A DNA stretch of 64,000 nt from an uncultured Lentisphaeria bacterium (GCA_934661755.1 CAKUJM010000001.1:35293-99292); one strand, 5' to 3'; counted from the stretch's first letter, positions 24,206 to 33,499 are shown. Notes: generated from the letters alone by a model not told the origin. A program made the numbers and translations.

Positions 24206-25480
24206 TCACCCGCGCTCCAGCGCACGGTGGGCGATGTCGGTGCGGTACTGCACGCCATCCCAGTGGATGCAATTGACCGCCCTGTAGGCATTGGCGACCG
24301 CTTCGGCGATATCCCTGCCCCGTGCGGTCACGCCCAGCACCCGGCCGCCATTGGTGACGATTTGGCCATTGCCATCCCGGCTGGTGCCGGCATGGAACAC
24401 CACCGCGCCGGTCCTGGCCGCGTCATCCAGCCCGCTTATCGGCAGCCCCTTCGGATAATGTCCGGGATAGCCCTGCGAGGCCATCACCACGCAGACCGCC
24501 GGATCATCCGACCATTTCAACTCGATGGTCTCCAGCCGTCCGTCGGCAACCGCGCAAAGCGCCTCGACCAGGTCGGAATCCAGCCGCATCAGCACCGCCT
24601 GGGTCTCCGGATCGCCGAAACGGACATTGAACTCCAGCAGCTTCGGGCCGTCGGCGGTGATCATCAGCCCCGCATAGATGATGCCGCGGAAATACAGCCC
24701 GTCGGCCTGGACGCCCTTCAGGAATGGCTGAAGCACCCGGTCGTTGATCTCCCGCCACAGCTGCGCGTCCACCACCGGCGCCGGCGAATAGGCGCCCATT
24801 CCGCCGGTATTCGGCCCCCGGTCGCCGTCCAATGCCCGCTTGTGGTCCTGGCTGGAGGCCAGCGGCTTGATGCAATTGCCATCGCAGAACGCCAGGATTG
24901 ACGCCTCCTCGCCCGTCAGGCACTCCTCCAGCAGCACCCGCGCGCCGGCCGATCCGAAGGCGCCGTCGAAGCACGCGCGGATCGCCGCGGCGGCCTCTTC
25001 CTGGGTGGAGGCGACAATCACCCCCTTGCCCGCCGCCAGCCCATCGGCCTTGACGACGATTGGCGCGCCCTTCTTCGCCAGGTATTCCAAAGCCGCCGGC
25101 GCATCGGTGAACACTGCGGCCTCGGCAGTCGGCAGGCCATGGCGACGCATGAAATCCTTGGCGAAGGCCTTGCTGCCCTCCAGCTGGGCGGCATGCCGGT
25201 CCGGTCCGACAATGCGCAATCCACGCCTGCGGAAGACATCGACAATCCCCTCGCAGAGCATGGCTTCCGGCCCCACCATCGTCAAGCCGACATGATGCTC
25301 CTGCGCAAAATCCGCCAGCGCCTCCGGGCTGCCGGCATCCACGCAGACCGCCTCCGGGATGCCGGGGTTCCCCGGAGCCCAATAGAGCCTGCCCGCCAGC
25401 GGGCTTTGCATCAGCTTCCAGGCGATGGCGTGCTCGCGCCCGCCGGCACCGACCAAAAGGATATCAATCTTCTCCATCAT
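24206..25480 (-). CDS. purD: phosphoribosylamine--glycine ligase
   Basis: 424 residues, full length for GARS. The N-terminal GAGGREHAIAWKL motif, the ATP-grasp segment VVKADGLAAGKGV, and the strongly conserved GPNTGGMGAYSP and LEFNVRFGDPETQ are all intact. It makes glycinamide ribonucleotide, the second step of purine synthesis, in the cytoplasm. It lies downstream of the tsf terminator and upstream of recF, both minus strand. No unusual feature. Confidence 0.97.
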   Translation of the reverse strand: MMEKIDILLVGAGGREHAIAWKLMQSPLAGRLYWAPGNPGIPEAVCVDAGSPEALADFAQEHHVGLTMVGPEAMLCEGIVDVFRRRGLRIVGPDRHAAQLEGSKAFAKDFMRRHGLPTAEAAVFTDAPAALEYLAKKGAPIVVKADGLAAGKGVIVASTQEEAAAAIRACFDGAFGSAGARVLLEECLTGEEASILAFCDGNCIKPLASSQDHKRALDGDRGPNTGGMGAYSPAPVVDAQLWREINDRVLQPFLKGVQADGLYFRGIIYAGLMITADGPKLLEFNVRFGDPETQAVLMRLDSDLVEALCAVADGRLETIELKWSDDPAVCVVMASQGYPGHYPKGLPISGLDDAARTGAVVFHAGTSRDGNGQIVTNGGRVLGVTARGRDIAEAVANAYRAVNCIHWDGVQYRTDIAHRALERG

Positions 25481-25495
25481 ACCACCCAGGGGATT

Positions 25496-25539
25496 AAAAA
25501 AAACCGCCCCGGACAGGCAACCAGGCCGGACCGAGGCGG
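25496..25539 (-). terminator. intrinsic terminator after rpsB-tsf
   Basis: Read on the minus strand, CCGCCTCGG pairs with CCGGGGCGG (9 bp with one G-U) and is followed at once by eight T. It lies between the tsf stop and the purD start. Confidence 0.85.
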
Positions 25540-25569
25540 ATCTGCATTGGCGTCAATTGCGCATGGCGG

Positions 25570-26379
25570 CTACTTCGTCTCCTCGCCAACCAGCCAGCGG
25601 ACAAAACGGCGGACCTTGATCCCGGGGGCCACCTTGGCCAGGCTGGTCTTCTCGTCGTTGATCCACGGCATGTCCATCAGGCAGCATTCCTTGTACATCT
25701 TGCCCAGCTTGCCCTTGAGGATGCCTTCGATCATGTTGGCCGGCTTGCCCTTGAGCTGTTCGGCGGCAATCTCGCGCTCCTTGGCGATGACCTCCTCGGG
25801 GATGTCGGCGCTGGAGATGTAGGCCGGATTGGAGGCGCACACATGCAGCGTGATGTCGTTGAGCAGCGTGTCATCACACGCGCCCTCGACTTCCACCATC
25901 GCCGCAAACGGCTGGGCCGGATGCAGATAGAATCCAATCTTGGAATTGTCCCCCGCAACCCAGCGGATCGCGCGGCGCAAATGCATGTTCTCGCCCAGCT
26001 TGCCGATCAGCGCCTTCAGGTCGGCATCCATGTCCGCCTGGAGCTTCTCGGAGACATCGCCATCGACATCGTACTTGGCCGCCACTTCAGCGGCCTTCTT
26101 GACAAATGCCTTGAAGTCGTCGGTATTGGCCACGAAGTCAGTCTCGCTGAGACCCTCGACCAGCGCAGCCGCCTTGCCGGCGGTGGCCACGCCCCAGCGT
26201 CCCTGGGTGGCGCTGCGCCCGGCGCGCTTCTGCGCCTTGGCAATGCCGGCCTTGCGCAGATACTCGACGGCGCCTTCGACATCGCCATTGCTCTCAACGA
26301 GCGCCTTCTTGCACTCCATCATGCCGCAGCCGGTCTTCTGGCGCAGCTGCATGACCTCTTTTGCAGTAATTTCTGCCAT
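25570..26379 (-). CDS. tsf: elongation factor Ts
   Basis: 269 residues, normal length. It has the N-terminal UBA domain with LRQKTGCGMMECKKALVE and the guanine-exchange core with LSETDFVANTDDF, where TDFV is the contact with EF-Tu. The usual EG(L/I) step after the UBA domain is replaced by TQGRWGVATAGK. EF-Ts recycles EF-Tu-GDP to EF-Tu-GTP. It follows rpsB by about 50 bp on the same strand, the standard bacterial order, and ends in the terminator at 25496-25539. Confidence 0.96.
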   Translation of the reverse strand: MAEITAKEVMQLRQKTGCGMMECKKALVESNGDVEGAVEYLRKAGIAKAQKRAGRSATQGRWGVATAGKAAALVEGLSETDFVANTDDFKAFVKKAAEVAAKYDVDGDVSEKLQADMDADLKALIGKLGENMHLRRAIRWVAGDNSKIGFYLHPAQPFAAMVEVEGACDDTLLNDITLHVCASNPAYISSADIPEEVIAKEREIAAEQLKGKPANMIEGILKGKLGKMYKECCLMDMPWINDEKTSLAKVAPGIKVRRFVRWLVGEETK

Positions 26380-26430
26380 AATTGCAACTTCCCTATGGTG
26401 AAAAATGATCTTTCGGCGAAACGCCCCGGG

Positions 26431-27237
26431 CTATGCCTCGGCGGCAGGCGCGGCTTCCTCCGCCGCCGGCGCCGGCGCGGCCTCTTCCGCCTTGTCGTTC
26501 CTGGCGGCCTCGGCTTCGGCCTCCGCGGCCTTGGCGGCCGCCCGGCGCTTCAGCCCCATCTCCACACCCTCCTTGACGGCGTTGGTCAGGGCGTCGGTGA
26601 TGACCTTGATCGAACGCAGGGCGTCGTCATTGCCGGGGATCACATAGTCGATCGCATCCGGATTGCAGTTGGAGTCCACCAGCGCGACAATCGGGATATT
26701 GAGCTTCGCGGCCTCGTTGACGGCGATATGCTCGCGATCGACATCGATGATGACGACTGCGGCCGGCAGATCGCGCAGACTGGCGATTCCGCCCAGGGTG
26801 TTCTGCAGCTTACCCAGCTCCTTGCGCAGCCCGGCGGCTTCCTTCTTCGGCAGGCGGTCCAGCGAGCCATCGGCATCGCGGGCGATCAGCTTCTTCATGA
26901 AGGCGACGCGGGTGGAGACGACGGCGCGGTTGGTCAGGGTCCCGCCCAGCCAGCGGTCGCACATGTACGGCATGTTCACGCTTTCGGCGGCCGCCTTGAC
27001 GGTCTCCTGGGCCTGGCGCTTGGCGCCGACGAAGAGGATCTGCCGCCCCTCGGAAGCAATCTTGGTGAGGAAGTCGCACGCGACCGCCAGCTGCTTCATG
27101 GTCTTGCCCAGGTCAAAAATGGTGATGCCGCTGCGGGTGCCGTAGATGTACTTCTTCATCTTCGGGTTCCAGCGACGGGTCTGATGGCCGAAATGCACGC
27201 CTGCTTCCAGCAAATCAGTGATGGTAGTCTTTGCCAC
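26431..27237 (-). CDS. rpsB: 30S ribosomal protein S2
   Basis: 268 residues if translation begins at GTG 27237, which has AAGGAGAAG at the right distance and gives the expected start (V)AKTTITDLLEAGVHFGHQTRRWNPKM. The in-frame ATG at 27267 would add ten residues and lie in the leader hairpin. Core motifs YIYGTRSGITIFDL, ILFVGAKRQAQE and RWLGGTLTN are intact. The C-terminus has an extra tail of about 35 residues rich in Ala and Glu, which is seen in several phyla. S2 binds the 30S head-body junction. Confidence 0.96.
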   Translation of the reverse strand: MAKTTITDLLEAGVHFGHQTRRWNPKMKKYIYGTRSGITIFDLGKTMKQLAVACDFLTKIASEGRQILFVGAKRQAQETVKAAAESVNMPYMCDRWLGGTLTNRAVVSTRVAFMKKLIARDADGSLDRLPKKEAAGLRKELGKLQNTLGGIASLRDLPAAVVIIDVDREHIAVNEAAKLNIPIVALVDSNCNPDAIDYVIPGNDDALRSIKVITDALTNAVKEGVEMGLKRRAAAKAAEAEAEAARNDKAEEAAPAPAAEEAAPAAEA

Positions 27238-27260
27238 GGTGACTTCTCCTTCAAGGTTGC

Positions 27261-27290
27261 CCGGCACTTTTCACGCAATCGAAATGCCGG
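27261..27290 (-). promoter_or_regulatory. leader hairpin just upstream of rpsB
   Basis: CCGGCA (27261-27266) pairs with TGCCGG (27285-27290), extended by TTT/AAA across one bulged base, and ends 23 bases upstream of the GTG start. S2 autoregulation through its leader is known in other bacteria; whether this hairpin does that is inference. Confidence 0.4.
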
Positions 27291-27378
27291 TGCAGTTTGG
27301 TTTGGGTATTCCGCATCCGGAAAACGGGACGCGGGCGAATGCATAATCTAATCCGTCATGCGCGCTTTGCAACGGCTG

Positions 27379-29817
27379 TCAGCTCTTGAACTGCATCCGG
27401 TGGGTGAGCATCGAACGGGCGCGCTCCGCCAGATTGGAGAGATGGGCGGCAATGCGCTCGAGGTTGGCCAGCAGCTCGACATAGATGACGCCATTTTCGA
27501 CATTGCAGTCGCGGGAATGCAGCCGCGCCTCGTGGTTGCCCTCGAAGCGCGCGGTCATCATCTTGATCTCGCCGCAATACTTGATCACCTTGTCGATCAG
27601 CTTCTGGTCATTGCGGGACATGCCGTCGATCAGCATGGCGCCGGTGTCGGCCAGGCGCTCGCCGATGGTGCGGGTCTCATTGAGGGCCGGCTCGGAGAAT
27701 TTCTGGCTCGAGGCCTCCTCGCTGGACACCAGCTGGAGGATGTTGATGGCGCGGTCGCCAATGCGCTCGACGTCATTGACGCAATGCATGAATGCCGGGA
27801 TGATCGCCGACTGGTTCTCCGCCAGATTCCGCCGGGTGAGCTTGACCAGGTAGTCCATGATGTCATGCTGGGCACGGTCGATCTGCGCCTCCTGGTGGTT
27901 GAGCTTCTCGTCATTGGCGTGGCTGCGGGCGACAAAGGCGCCGATGGCCCCGTCGGTCAGCGACATCGCCTCGCGGGTCATGGCCAGCAGCGCGGTGAGC
28001 ACCTGGTCGATTGCCGCGGAGGGCGAATTGAGCAGATGCGGCTCCAGGATGCAAAGCGACTGCCGGTCGCCATCCTGGTCGCCGCGCGCCGGGACCATCT
28101 TGACCGCCAGCCATGAGAGCCAGTTGACAAACGGCATCGCCACCACCACCGCGAAGATGCTGAAGAGGGTATGGGCGTTGGCGATATGGCGTCCGATGGC
28201 CTGGGGCACGGCGGCGAAGACATCGCCGGGCGTCAGCACGTCCACCAGCTTCAGGAAGCAGGGTACGCCATCCCAGTAGACATAGTAGGTGAGGAGCATG
28301 GCCATCACCCCGAAGATCTTGAAGAGCATGGAGGCCAGCGCGGTCTGGCGGGCGGTGCGGTTGGTGTTGAGCGCCGCCAGGATGCCGGTGATGGTGGTGC
28401 CGATGTTGTCGCCCAGCACCAGCGGAAACGCCGTCCAGAAATTCAGCAGCCCGCTGGCCGCCAGCGCGATGGTCATGGACACCGTGACCGACGATGACTG
28501 CACAATCACCGTCATCAGGATGCCGATGCCGATGGCCCCCAGCACCGGCAGTAGCGGCGGCCAGCCCCCGGGGGTGCGCGGCGTGCAGTCGAACAGCGAG
28601 AAGAAATGCTGGAAGGTCGGAAACTCCGCGATGGTCCTGGACTCCGCGCTCATCATCATCATCCCGAAGAAGAGCACGCCAAAGCCGAAGATGGTCTCCG
28701 CGGCCCCGCGGGTGGTGCTTTTCCGGGCGACGACCAGCATGACCACCCCGAGGATCACCGCCGGCAGCGCCAGCACATCGAGGTTGAAGGAGACCATCTG
28801 GCTGGTGACGGTGGTGCCGATGGCCGCGCCCATGACCACGCCCAGTCCCTGCTGCAGGTTCAGCAGCCCGGCATTGACGAAGCCGACCACCATCACCGAG
28901 GTGGCGCTGGAGGATTGCACCAGCGCGGTGATGCCCAGCCCCGCCAGAATGGCGTTGATGCGGTTGCCGGTGAACATCTGGAGGGTGTTCTTGAGCCGGG
29001 CGCCGGCCAGAAGCTGCAGCCCGTCGCTCATCATGGTCATGCCGAAGATGAAGAACGCCAGTCCGCCAAGCAGCGCGATCGCCAGGTTGCAGCGGTTCAT
29101 CGCCAGCTGGCCGATGTTGATCCCGCGGGTCAGATAGCAGCCGCTCTTGTCCTTGAGGCCGATCTCGGCGCTGATGCGATAGATGCCGGTATAGCCGTCG
29201 TCGGTGATCAGCTGGGTGCGGGCGACGCCGTTGCTGTCGGTGAAGGCCTGGGTGTTGGTCAATTGCGCCTTGCCGGATCCGGAGACCAGCCGGAAATAGA
29301 CCGGCACTCCGCTCTCGATGCCGTTGGGTCCATCGACCCGCACCTGGATTGGCTCGGGCAGTTCATTGCCGGCGATGGTCTCCTGCATGACGCCGGTGAC
29401 ATGGACTCCGGAGATCACCCGGAACTGCGCCGGCGGCACATGTTCAAAATCCGGGCAGCTCACGGTGAAATAGCGGTCGCCGAACTGCCTTCCCATCGGC
29501 ACCCGGGTACGGATGACGCCGGTGATGTCGGTGACGCCTTCGATGGCCTCCACGCCTGCGGCATCATCATCGGGCGCGATCCGCACCCTCACCTCGGGGA
29601 CTTCGCGGCGGCCGCCGGCGCTGCGCCGTTCCGGCCCCAGCACCTCGATTTCGACCATCTGGCTGGAGAGTTCGCCCTTGTCGCCAAATTGCGCGTCTCC
29701 GCTTTTTATCTGGATGAGTTCCGGAGTGGTCTCCGGCTTCCGGCCGCATCCGGCGCAAAGGAGCGCCACCGCCGCCAGGAAGGCCAGACACCGCAGTGAG
29801 GACAGGATTTTTTTCAT
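27379..29817 (-). CDS. lipoprotein-type Ig-like domain / Na+-phosphate cotransporter (NptA) / PhoU-like fusion
   Basis: 812 residues. An N-terminal signal with a lipobox-like LLCAGCG (Cys about 24) is followed by two beta-sandwich, Ig-like or Big_1-like domains (about 35-230; for example GVPVYFRLVSGSGKAQL and DSNGVARTQLITDDGYTG). Then come two Na/Pi-cotransporter repeats with the family's QSSS signatures (ALVQSSSATSVMVVGF and VIVQSSSVTVSMTIAL) and GAAIGTTVTSQ / GDNIGTTITG. The C-terminal 200 residues are a PhoU-like helical bundle (CVNDVERIGDRAINI, then ANLERIAAHLSNLAERA). Ordinary NptA-PhoU proteins have no extracellular Ig part. Likely a phosphate or anion importer with a surface-exposed sensor or tether. 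It is followed 141 bp downstream by rpsB. Confidence 0.85.
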   Translation of the reverse strand: MKKILSSLRCLAFLAAVALLCAGCGRKPETTPELIQIKSGDAQFGDKGELSSQMVEIEVLGPERRSAGGRREVPEVRVRIAPDDDAAGVEAIEGVTDITGVIRTRVPMGRQFGDRYFTVSCPDFEHVPPAQFRVISGVHVTGVMQETIAGNELPEPIQVRVDGPNGIESGVPVYFRLVSGSGKAQLTNTQAFTDSNGVARTQLITDDGYTGIYRISAEIGLKDKSGCYLTRGINIGQLAMNRCNLAIALLGGLAFFIFGMTMMSDGLQLLAGARLKNTLQMFTGNRINAILAGLGITALVQSSSATSVMVVGFVNAGLLNLQQGLGVVMGAAIGTTVTSQMVSFNLDVLALPAVILGVVMLVVARKSTTRGAAETIFGFGVLFFGMMMMSAESRTIAEFPTFQHFFSLFDCTPRTPGGWPPLLPVLGAIGIGILMTVIVQSSSVTVSMTIALAASGLLNFWTAFPLVLGDNIGTTITGILAALNTNRTARQTALASMLFKIFGVMAMLLTYYVYWDGVPCFLKLVDVLTPGDVFAAVPQAIGRHIANAHTLFSIFAVVVAMPFVNWLSWLAVKMVPARGDQDGDRQSLCILEPHLLNSPSAAIDQVLTALLAMTREAMSLTDGAIGAFVARSHANDEKLNHQEAQIDRAQHDIMDYLVKLTRRNLAENQSAIIPAFMHCVNDVERIGDRAINILQLVSSEEASSQKFSEPALNETRTIGERLADTGAMLIDGMSRNDQKLIDKVIKYCGEIKMMTARFEGNHEARLHSRDCNVENGVIYVELLANLERIAAHLSNLAERARSMLTHRMQFKS

Positions 29818-29864
29818 CAGTCGGGGAGATCAAAGAAAAGAAGAAGCGGCTGGCGCAAACGCGC

Positions 29865-30401
29865 TCAGCCGCCACACAACGGAAGGATGATGAAGACCAT
29901 GGCGAAGACGACGCAGCCGCCCAATATCCAGCGGCTCTGGCGGGAATGTCCGGCCAGCCAGCTCAACGCATCGCGCACCAGCCATGGCCAGGTAATGCAG
30001 AGCGTGCCGGCAATCCCCAGCAGCAATGCGGCGACGCAGAACGCGCCGCGCCACATGCAATTATAGGCGAAGGCGTGCTGGATCAGGTAATTTGCCAGCA
30101 TGGCCACCCAGCCGCCGAAGGCGCGGGCCGGATTGAAGTCAAGCAGCAGCAGGCATCCGGCCGCCACCACCGGCACCAGCATCCAGACCACGGGCGTGAA
30201 GCCGGGCGGCAGCATCAGCGCGCCCTCGTAGGCGCACCATGCCAGCAGCGGCAATCCCAGCACCAGCCCCGCCAACGGCTGACGTGTCAGCCGCGAAGCC
30301 AGGAACGGACGCACACGGACCACCCGCATCCCCAGCAGCACCAACGCCACCGGCAGCAGCCCGAACACAAACGCAATGGAACAAAACAGGGACATGGGCA
30401 T
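29865..30401 (-). CDS. hypothetical integral membrane protein
   Basis: 178 residues with five probable transmembrane helices: SLFCSIAFVFGLLPVALVLLG, PLAGLVLGLPLLAWCAYEGAL (weaker), VVWMLVPVVAAGCLLLL, GAFCVAALLLGIAGTLCITW and WILGGCVVFAMVFIILPL. No catalytic or transport motif was recognised. It precedes the phosphate-transporter fusion on the same strand by 47 bp and may be expressed with it. The region upstream is long and shared with the divergent GntR-GH38 gene. Confidence 0.65.
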   Translation of the reverse strand: MPMSLFCSIAFVFGLLPVALVLLGMRVVRVRPFLASRLTRQPLAGLVLGLPLLAWCAYEGALMLPPGFTPVVWMLVPVVAAGCLLLLDFNPARAFGGWVAMLANYLIQHAFAYNCMWRGAFCVAALLLGIAGTLCITWPWLVRDALSWLAGHSRQSRWILGGCVVFAMVFIILPLCGG

Positions 30402-30744
30402 AATCTATTGCCTTTTCATCGCTCTGCAGGGATTTCCCCGGAAGAAACGTCATCATGGGCATGCCCGTCCCCGGGGAATGGGCCATTCCGCGTCGTCTTT
30501 TTCCTTTTTTGGGGTGAGGATGGATTGCAAATCGGCGCAGGATGCGGCATTGCGGCACCGTGCCTTCCCCGCCCGCCACTGGTTGCGCGAACCATGTAGA
30601 AACAACAAGGAACAATTTTTTCTTTTTATTTCTTGACGAGCCGCCGCAAGGCGGTATATTAATACCGCGCACCGACTTAACTGAATCCAGACTTATTGCA
30701 ATGCCGGCATGGCGCCGGCGTCCGCTGGCAGAACGGGGAAGACA
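30402..30744. other. 343-bp divergent intergenic region; promoter of the GntR-GH38 gene at its right end
   Basis: No gene recognised. A segment around 30485-30525 (GGCCATTCC, a pyrimidine-rich run, TTTTTTGGGGTGA) resembles part of repeat copy D at 39060-39090 and may be a decayed copy. A strong promoter and two small dyads lie at 30633-30666. Confidence 0.5.
30633..30666 (+). promoter_or_regulatory. promoter with overlapping dyads upstream of the GntR-GH38 gene
   Basis: -35 TTGACG (30633-30638), 16-bp spacer, -10 TATATT (30655-30660). The spacer holds CCGCC-GCAA-GGCGG, and the -10 box lies in GGTAT-ATTA-ATACC (30653-30666). The second dyad is the size of a GntR operator and would block RNA polymerase if bound. 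Confidence 0.6.
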
Positions 30745-33420
30745 ATGAAGAAACACGAGCTACAGGGAAGCAAGCCCAAGCAGGAACGGGTACTCAACGC
30801 AATCCGGAGCAGCATTGAGTCCGGGCAGTTGCGGCCAGGGGAGCGCATTGCGTCATTGACGGAGTTGTCGGAATGCTTTGACGTAAGCAAATCGGTGGCA
30901 TATCGCGCCTTGCAGCAATTGACCGGCGAATGCCTGGTGGAAAGCCGTGGCATCCGCGGTTTTTATGTAAGCGGCGATTCCCAGCAGCAGTTTCCATCGC
31001 CTCCGCCGTGCGATGACGCAGCATCGCCATCGGACAATGACGATGGCCAGATCTTCCTGACCGGCAGCCATCATTCCGACCTGGTTTGGAAGCACACCTA
31101 CGGCCGTTACCGCCAAATCCGCGCATCCCAGCTGGACCGGGTGATGAAGCTCTTTGACGACGACGCCTTCTTCTGCTTTTTTGAAGAGCAGGTGGAGGTG
31201 ATGCGCGAATATCTGGAGGACCACCCGGAGCATCTGGCGCGGGTGCGCGCCCTGGTCGCCGAGGGGCGGCTGGCGATGGCGGCCAACAATTCCATCCCGG
31301 ACCTGAACATGGTCTGCGGGGAGCAGCTGGTGCGGGATCTTGCCCGCGGGCTTGCCTATTGCCGGGACGTCCTCGGCTGCACCCCGGCAATTGCCTGCTA
31401 CACCGACGCCTTCGGCATGAATTGCCAGCTGCCGCAGATATTGAGCCAGTTCGGCATCCGTTTCCTGCATTGCGGGCGTCTGCCCAATTTCCCGTCCGGG
31501 CACTCCGCAGCCTCACCATTCACATGGTGCGGCTGCGACGGCTCGGAGGTAACCGCGGTGATGCCGGGATTCTGCGTGGATTTCCAGGCCTTCCTGTGCA
31601 ACGCGCCATACACCCGCACCGCCCGCAGCCGCCTCCAGGAGAATGTCAATACGCTGCGGCAGAGCCCCTTTTCCGGCGATCTGCTGGCGGAGTTCTCCTC
31701 GGAGACCATGGTGCTGCCCGAGGAGATCTTTTCGGCAATTGAGCGCGCAAATCGCGGAAATGGACGCCACATCGTCAAGTTCGGGTCGATCGAAGAATAC
31801 TGCCGGCGTCTGGATCGCCAGCGCATCCCGGTGATCCGCGGCGAATTCAACCCGGTGTTCACCGGATGCTACACCACCCGCATCGGCGTAAAGCAGAAGG
31901 CGCGCAAGGTGGAGAATCTGCTGTTTGCCGCAGAATTGCTGGGCGCGGCAGTGAATCGGCCAACCGACCTGGACCCTGCGTGGGAGCTTTTGACCAGCGC
32001 CTGCTTTCACGACGGGCTGTGCGGATGCTATACCGATGCCGCCAATGCCGAAATCATGGAACGGCTGGAGGAAGCCGCGCGGCGGTGCCGGCAGCAGCTT
32101 GGCGAGCTTGCGCCCCGGAGCGGCTTTGTCTTCCTTAACCCGGGACCGGGCGGGGTGACTGCCGTGGAATTCACCCAACAGGGCGATTATCTGCCAATGG
32201 GCGTGCCATTGCAGCGCGACGGCGACAGGATCTGCTTCACCGCCGACTTGCCCCCCACCGGACTTGCGGCATTCCGCAGTGCCCGCGGCCTGCAGGCGGC
32301 GTCAGCGGCGGAATGCCCGCCCGTCTTCTCCACCCGGTGCTTCGATGTGGATTTCACTTCCCCGATGCCGAGAATCGCCTGCCGGGGACGCAGCGGCGGC
32401 GACATATTTCCGAAGGATGGCTTTGGCGAGGTGCTCTTCCGCCACGATCCCGGCTCGATGTGGAGCGAATGCTACGGCGGCGAATACTTCGGGGCAGGAT
32501 ATCAGCACGAGGAGGTCGTCTCATGCCAGGGCGGCCCCGTCTATCATGAGGTCGTGACTTCCGGCCATGCGCTTCCCCACCCGGCGGATGACGGCCATGA
32601 CGGCGATTATTGGGATTGCTTCGGATCGCTGAAATTCCGCAAGACCTGGCGTTTCTACCGCGACCTGGACTACTTCACCCTGAAGGTGCGGCTGGAATGG
32701 CATGGCGACAACACCAAGATCTCCATCCGCTTCCCGCTGGGCATTGAGGCATCCGCGGCGGAAGCCACCTACGATGTCCCGTTCGGCGCAATCGTGCGCA
32801 AGCCGTATTATGAGGTGCCGGAGAAATACAAGGACACCCTCCAGATGCTCACCGACGCGCGCTGCTACGAGCATGCGGCCGGGGACTGGCCGGCCCTCAA
32901 CTGGGTGGACTATTGCGACATGGAGCACGGAGTGTCAATCGCCAACACCGGCACCCCCGGCCACCAGCTGGTCGGCGGTGCGGTCATTGTCAGCCTGCTG
33001 CGCAGCGGCACCCGGATTGCCGACGGTTTCACCCGGCCTCAGCCCGGCGCCCTGGACAACGGCGTCCACGAATACGAGTTCGCCTTCCGCCCCCACAGCG
33101 AGCGCGACAGCCTCAATGCCGCCAATCTCGGGGCGTTGCTCAACCGGAAGCCCATGTTGCTGCACGCGGGTGAATCAAAGCGCAAATCAGCCATGAGCGT
33201 CTTTCCGCACCCGCCGCTGAATCTGCGCATTTCCTCAATCCGCCATACTGCGCGTGGCGTCGTCGTGCGCATGTATGAAACCGCCGGCATGAAGACGCTG
33301 TTCTCCGCGCCTTCGACGGCGATGGTCTCCGATCTGCGCGAAGAAAAATGGGAGCCCGTCGCAGGGCGGATCGTCTGGGCGCCTTTTGAGATCAAGACCA
33401 TTCTGCTTCCAGGCCGCTGA
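30745..33420 (+). CDS. GntR-type DNA-binding domain fused to GH38-like alpha-mannosidase
   Basis: 891 residues from ATG 30745. Residues about 8-85 are a GntR winged helix (QERVLNAIRSSIESGQLRPGERIASL, TELSECFDVSKSVAYRALQQL, then LVESRGIRGFYVS). After a Pro/Asp-rich linker, a GH38 catalytic domain starts: the metal-site motif HHSDLVW with His110 and Asp112, and the nucleophile motif CYTDAFGMNCQLPQIL with Asp221, followed by the long beta-rich C-terminal domain typical of the family (to about residue 885). No signal peptide, so cytoplasmic. GH38 enzymes cleave alpha-mannosides. I know of no standard family with this fusion; it suggests an enzyme that regulates its own locus. It begins a plus-strand run of pseudopilin 2 and further carbohydrate enzymes. 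Confidence 0.85.
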   Translation: MKKHELQGSKPKQERVLNAIRSSIESGQLRPGERIASLTELSECFDVSKSVAYRALQQLTGECLVESRGIRGFYVSGDSQQQFPSPPPCDDAASPSDNDDGQIFLTGSHHSDLVWKHTYGRYRQIRASQLDRVMKLFDDDAFFCFFEEQVEVMREYLEDHPEHLARVRALVAEGRLAMAANNSIPDLNMVCGEQLVRDLARGLAYCRDVLGCTPAIACYTDAFGMNCQLPQILSQFGIRFLHCGRLPNFPSGHSAASPFTWCGCDGSEVTAVMPGFCVDFQAFLCNAPYTRTARSRLQENVNTLRQSPFSGDLLAEFSSETMVLPEEIFSAIERANRGNGRHIVKFGSIEEYCRRLDRQRIPVIRGEFNPVFTGCYTTRIGVKQKARKVENLLFAAELLGAAVNRPTDLDPAWELLTSACFHDGLCGCYTDAANAEIMERLEEAARRCRQQLGELAPRSGFVFLNPGPGGVTAVEFTQQGDYLPMGVPLQRDGDRICFTADLPPTGLAAFRSARGLQAASAAECPPVFSTRCFDVDFTSPMPRIACRGRSGGDIFPKDGFGEVLFRHDPGSMWSECYGGEYFGAGYQHEEVVSCQGGPVYHEVVTSGHALPHPADDGHDGDYWDCFGSLKFRKTWRFYRDLDYFTLKVRLEWHGDNTKISIRFPLGIEASAAEATYDVPFGAIVRKPYYEVPEKYKDTLQMLTDARCYEHAAGDWPALNWVDYCDMEHGVSIANTGTPGHQLVGGAVIVSLLRSGTRIADGFTRPQPGALDNGVHEYEFAFRPHSERDSLNAANLGALLNRKPMLLHAGESKRKSAMSVFPHPPLNLRISSIRHTARGVVVRMYETAGMKTLFSAPSTAMVSDLREEKWEPVAGRIVWAPFEIKTILLPGR

Positions 33421-33499
33421 TTTTTTTCAAGAGCACACCGTCCGGATCCGTGAAGCTGTCCCCCGGATTCCAGACAACCGGCAAAACAGGAGGAAATAT

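Noticed and set aside
27238..27267. ATG 27267 as the rpsB start
   Set aside because: It lies in the leader hairpin, lacks a ribosome-binding site, and adds ten residues not found in S2; GTG 27237 fits both.
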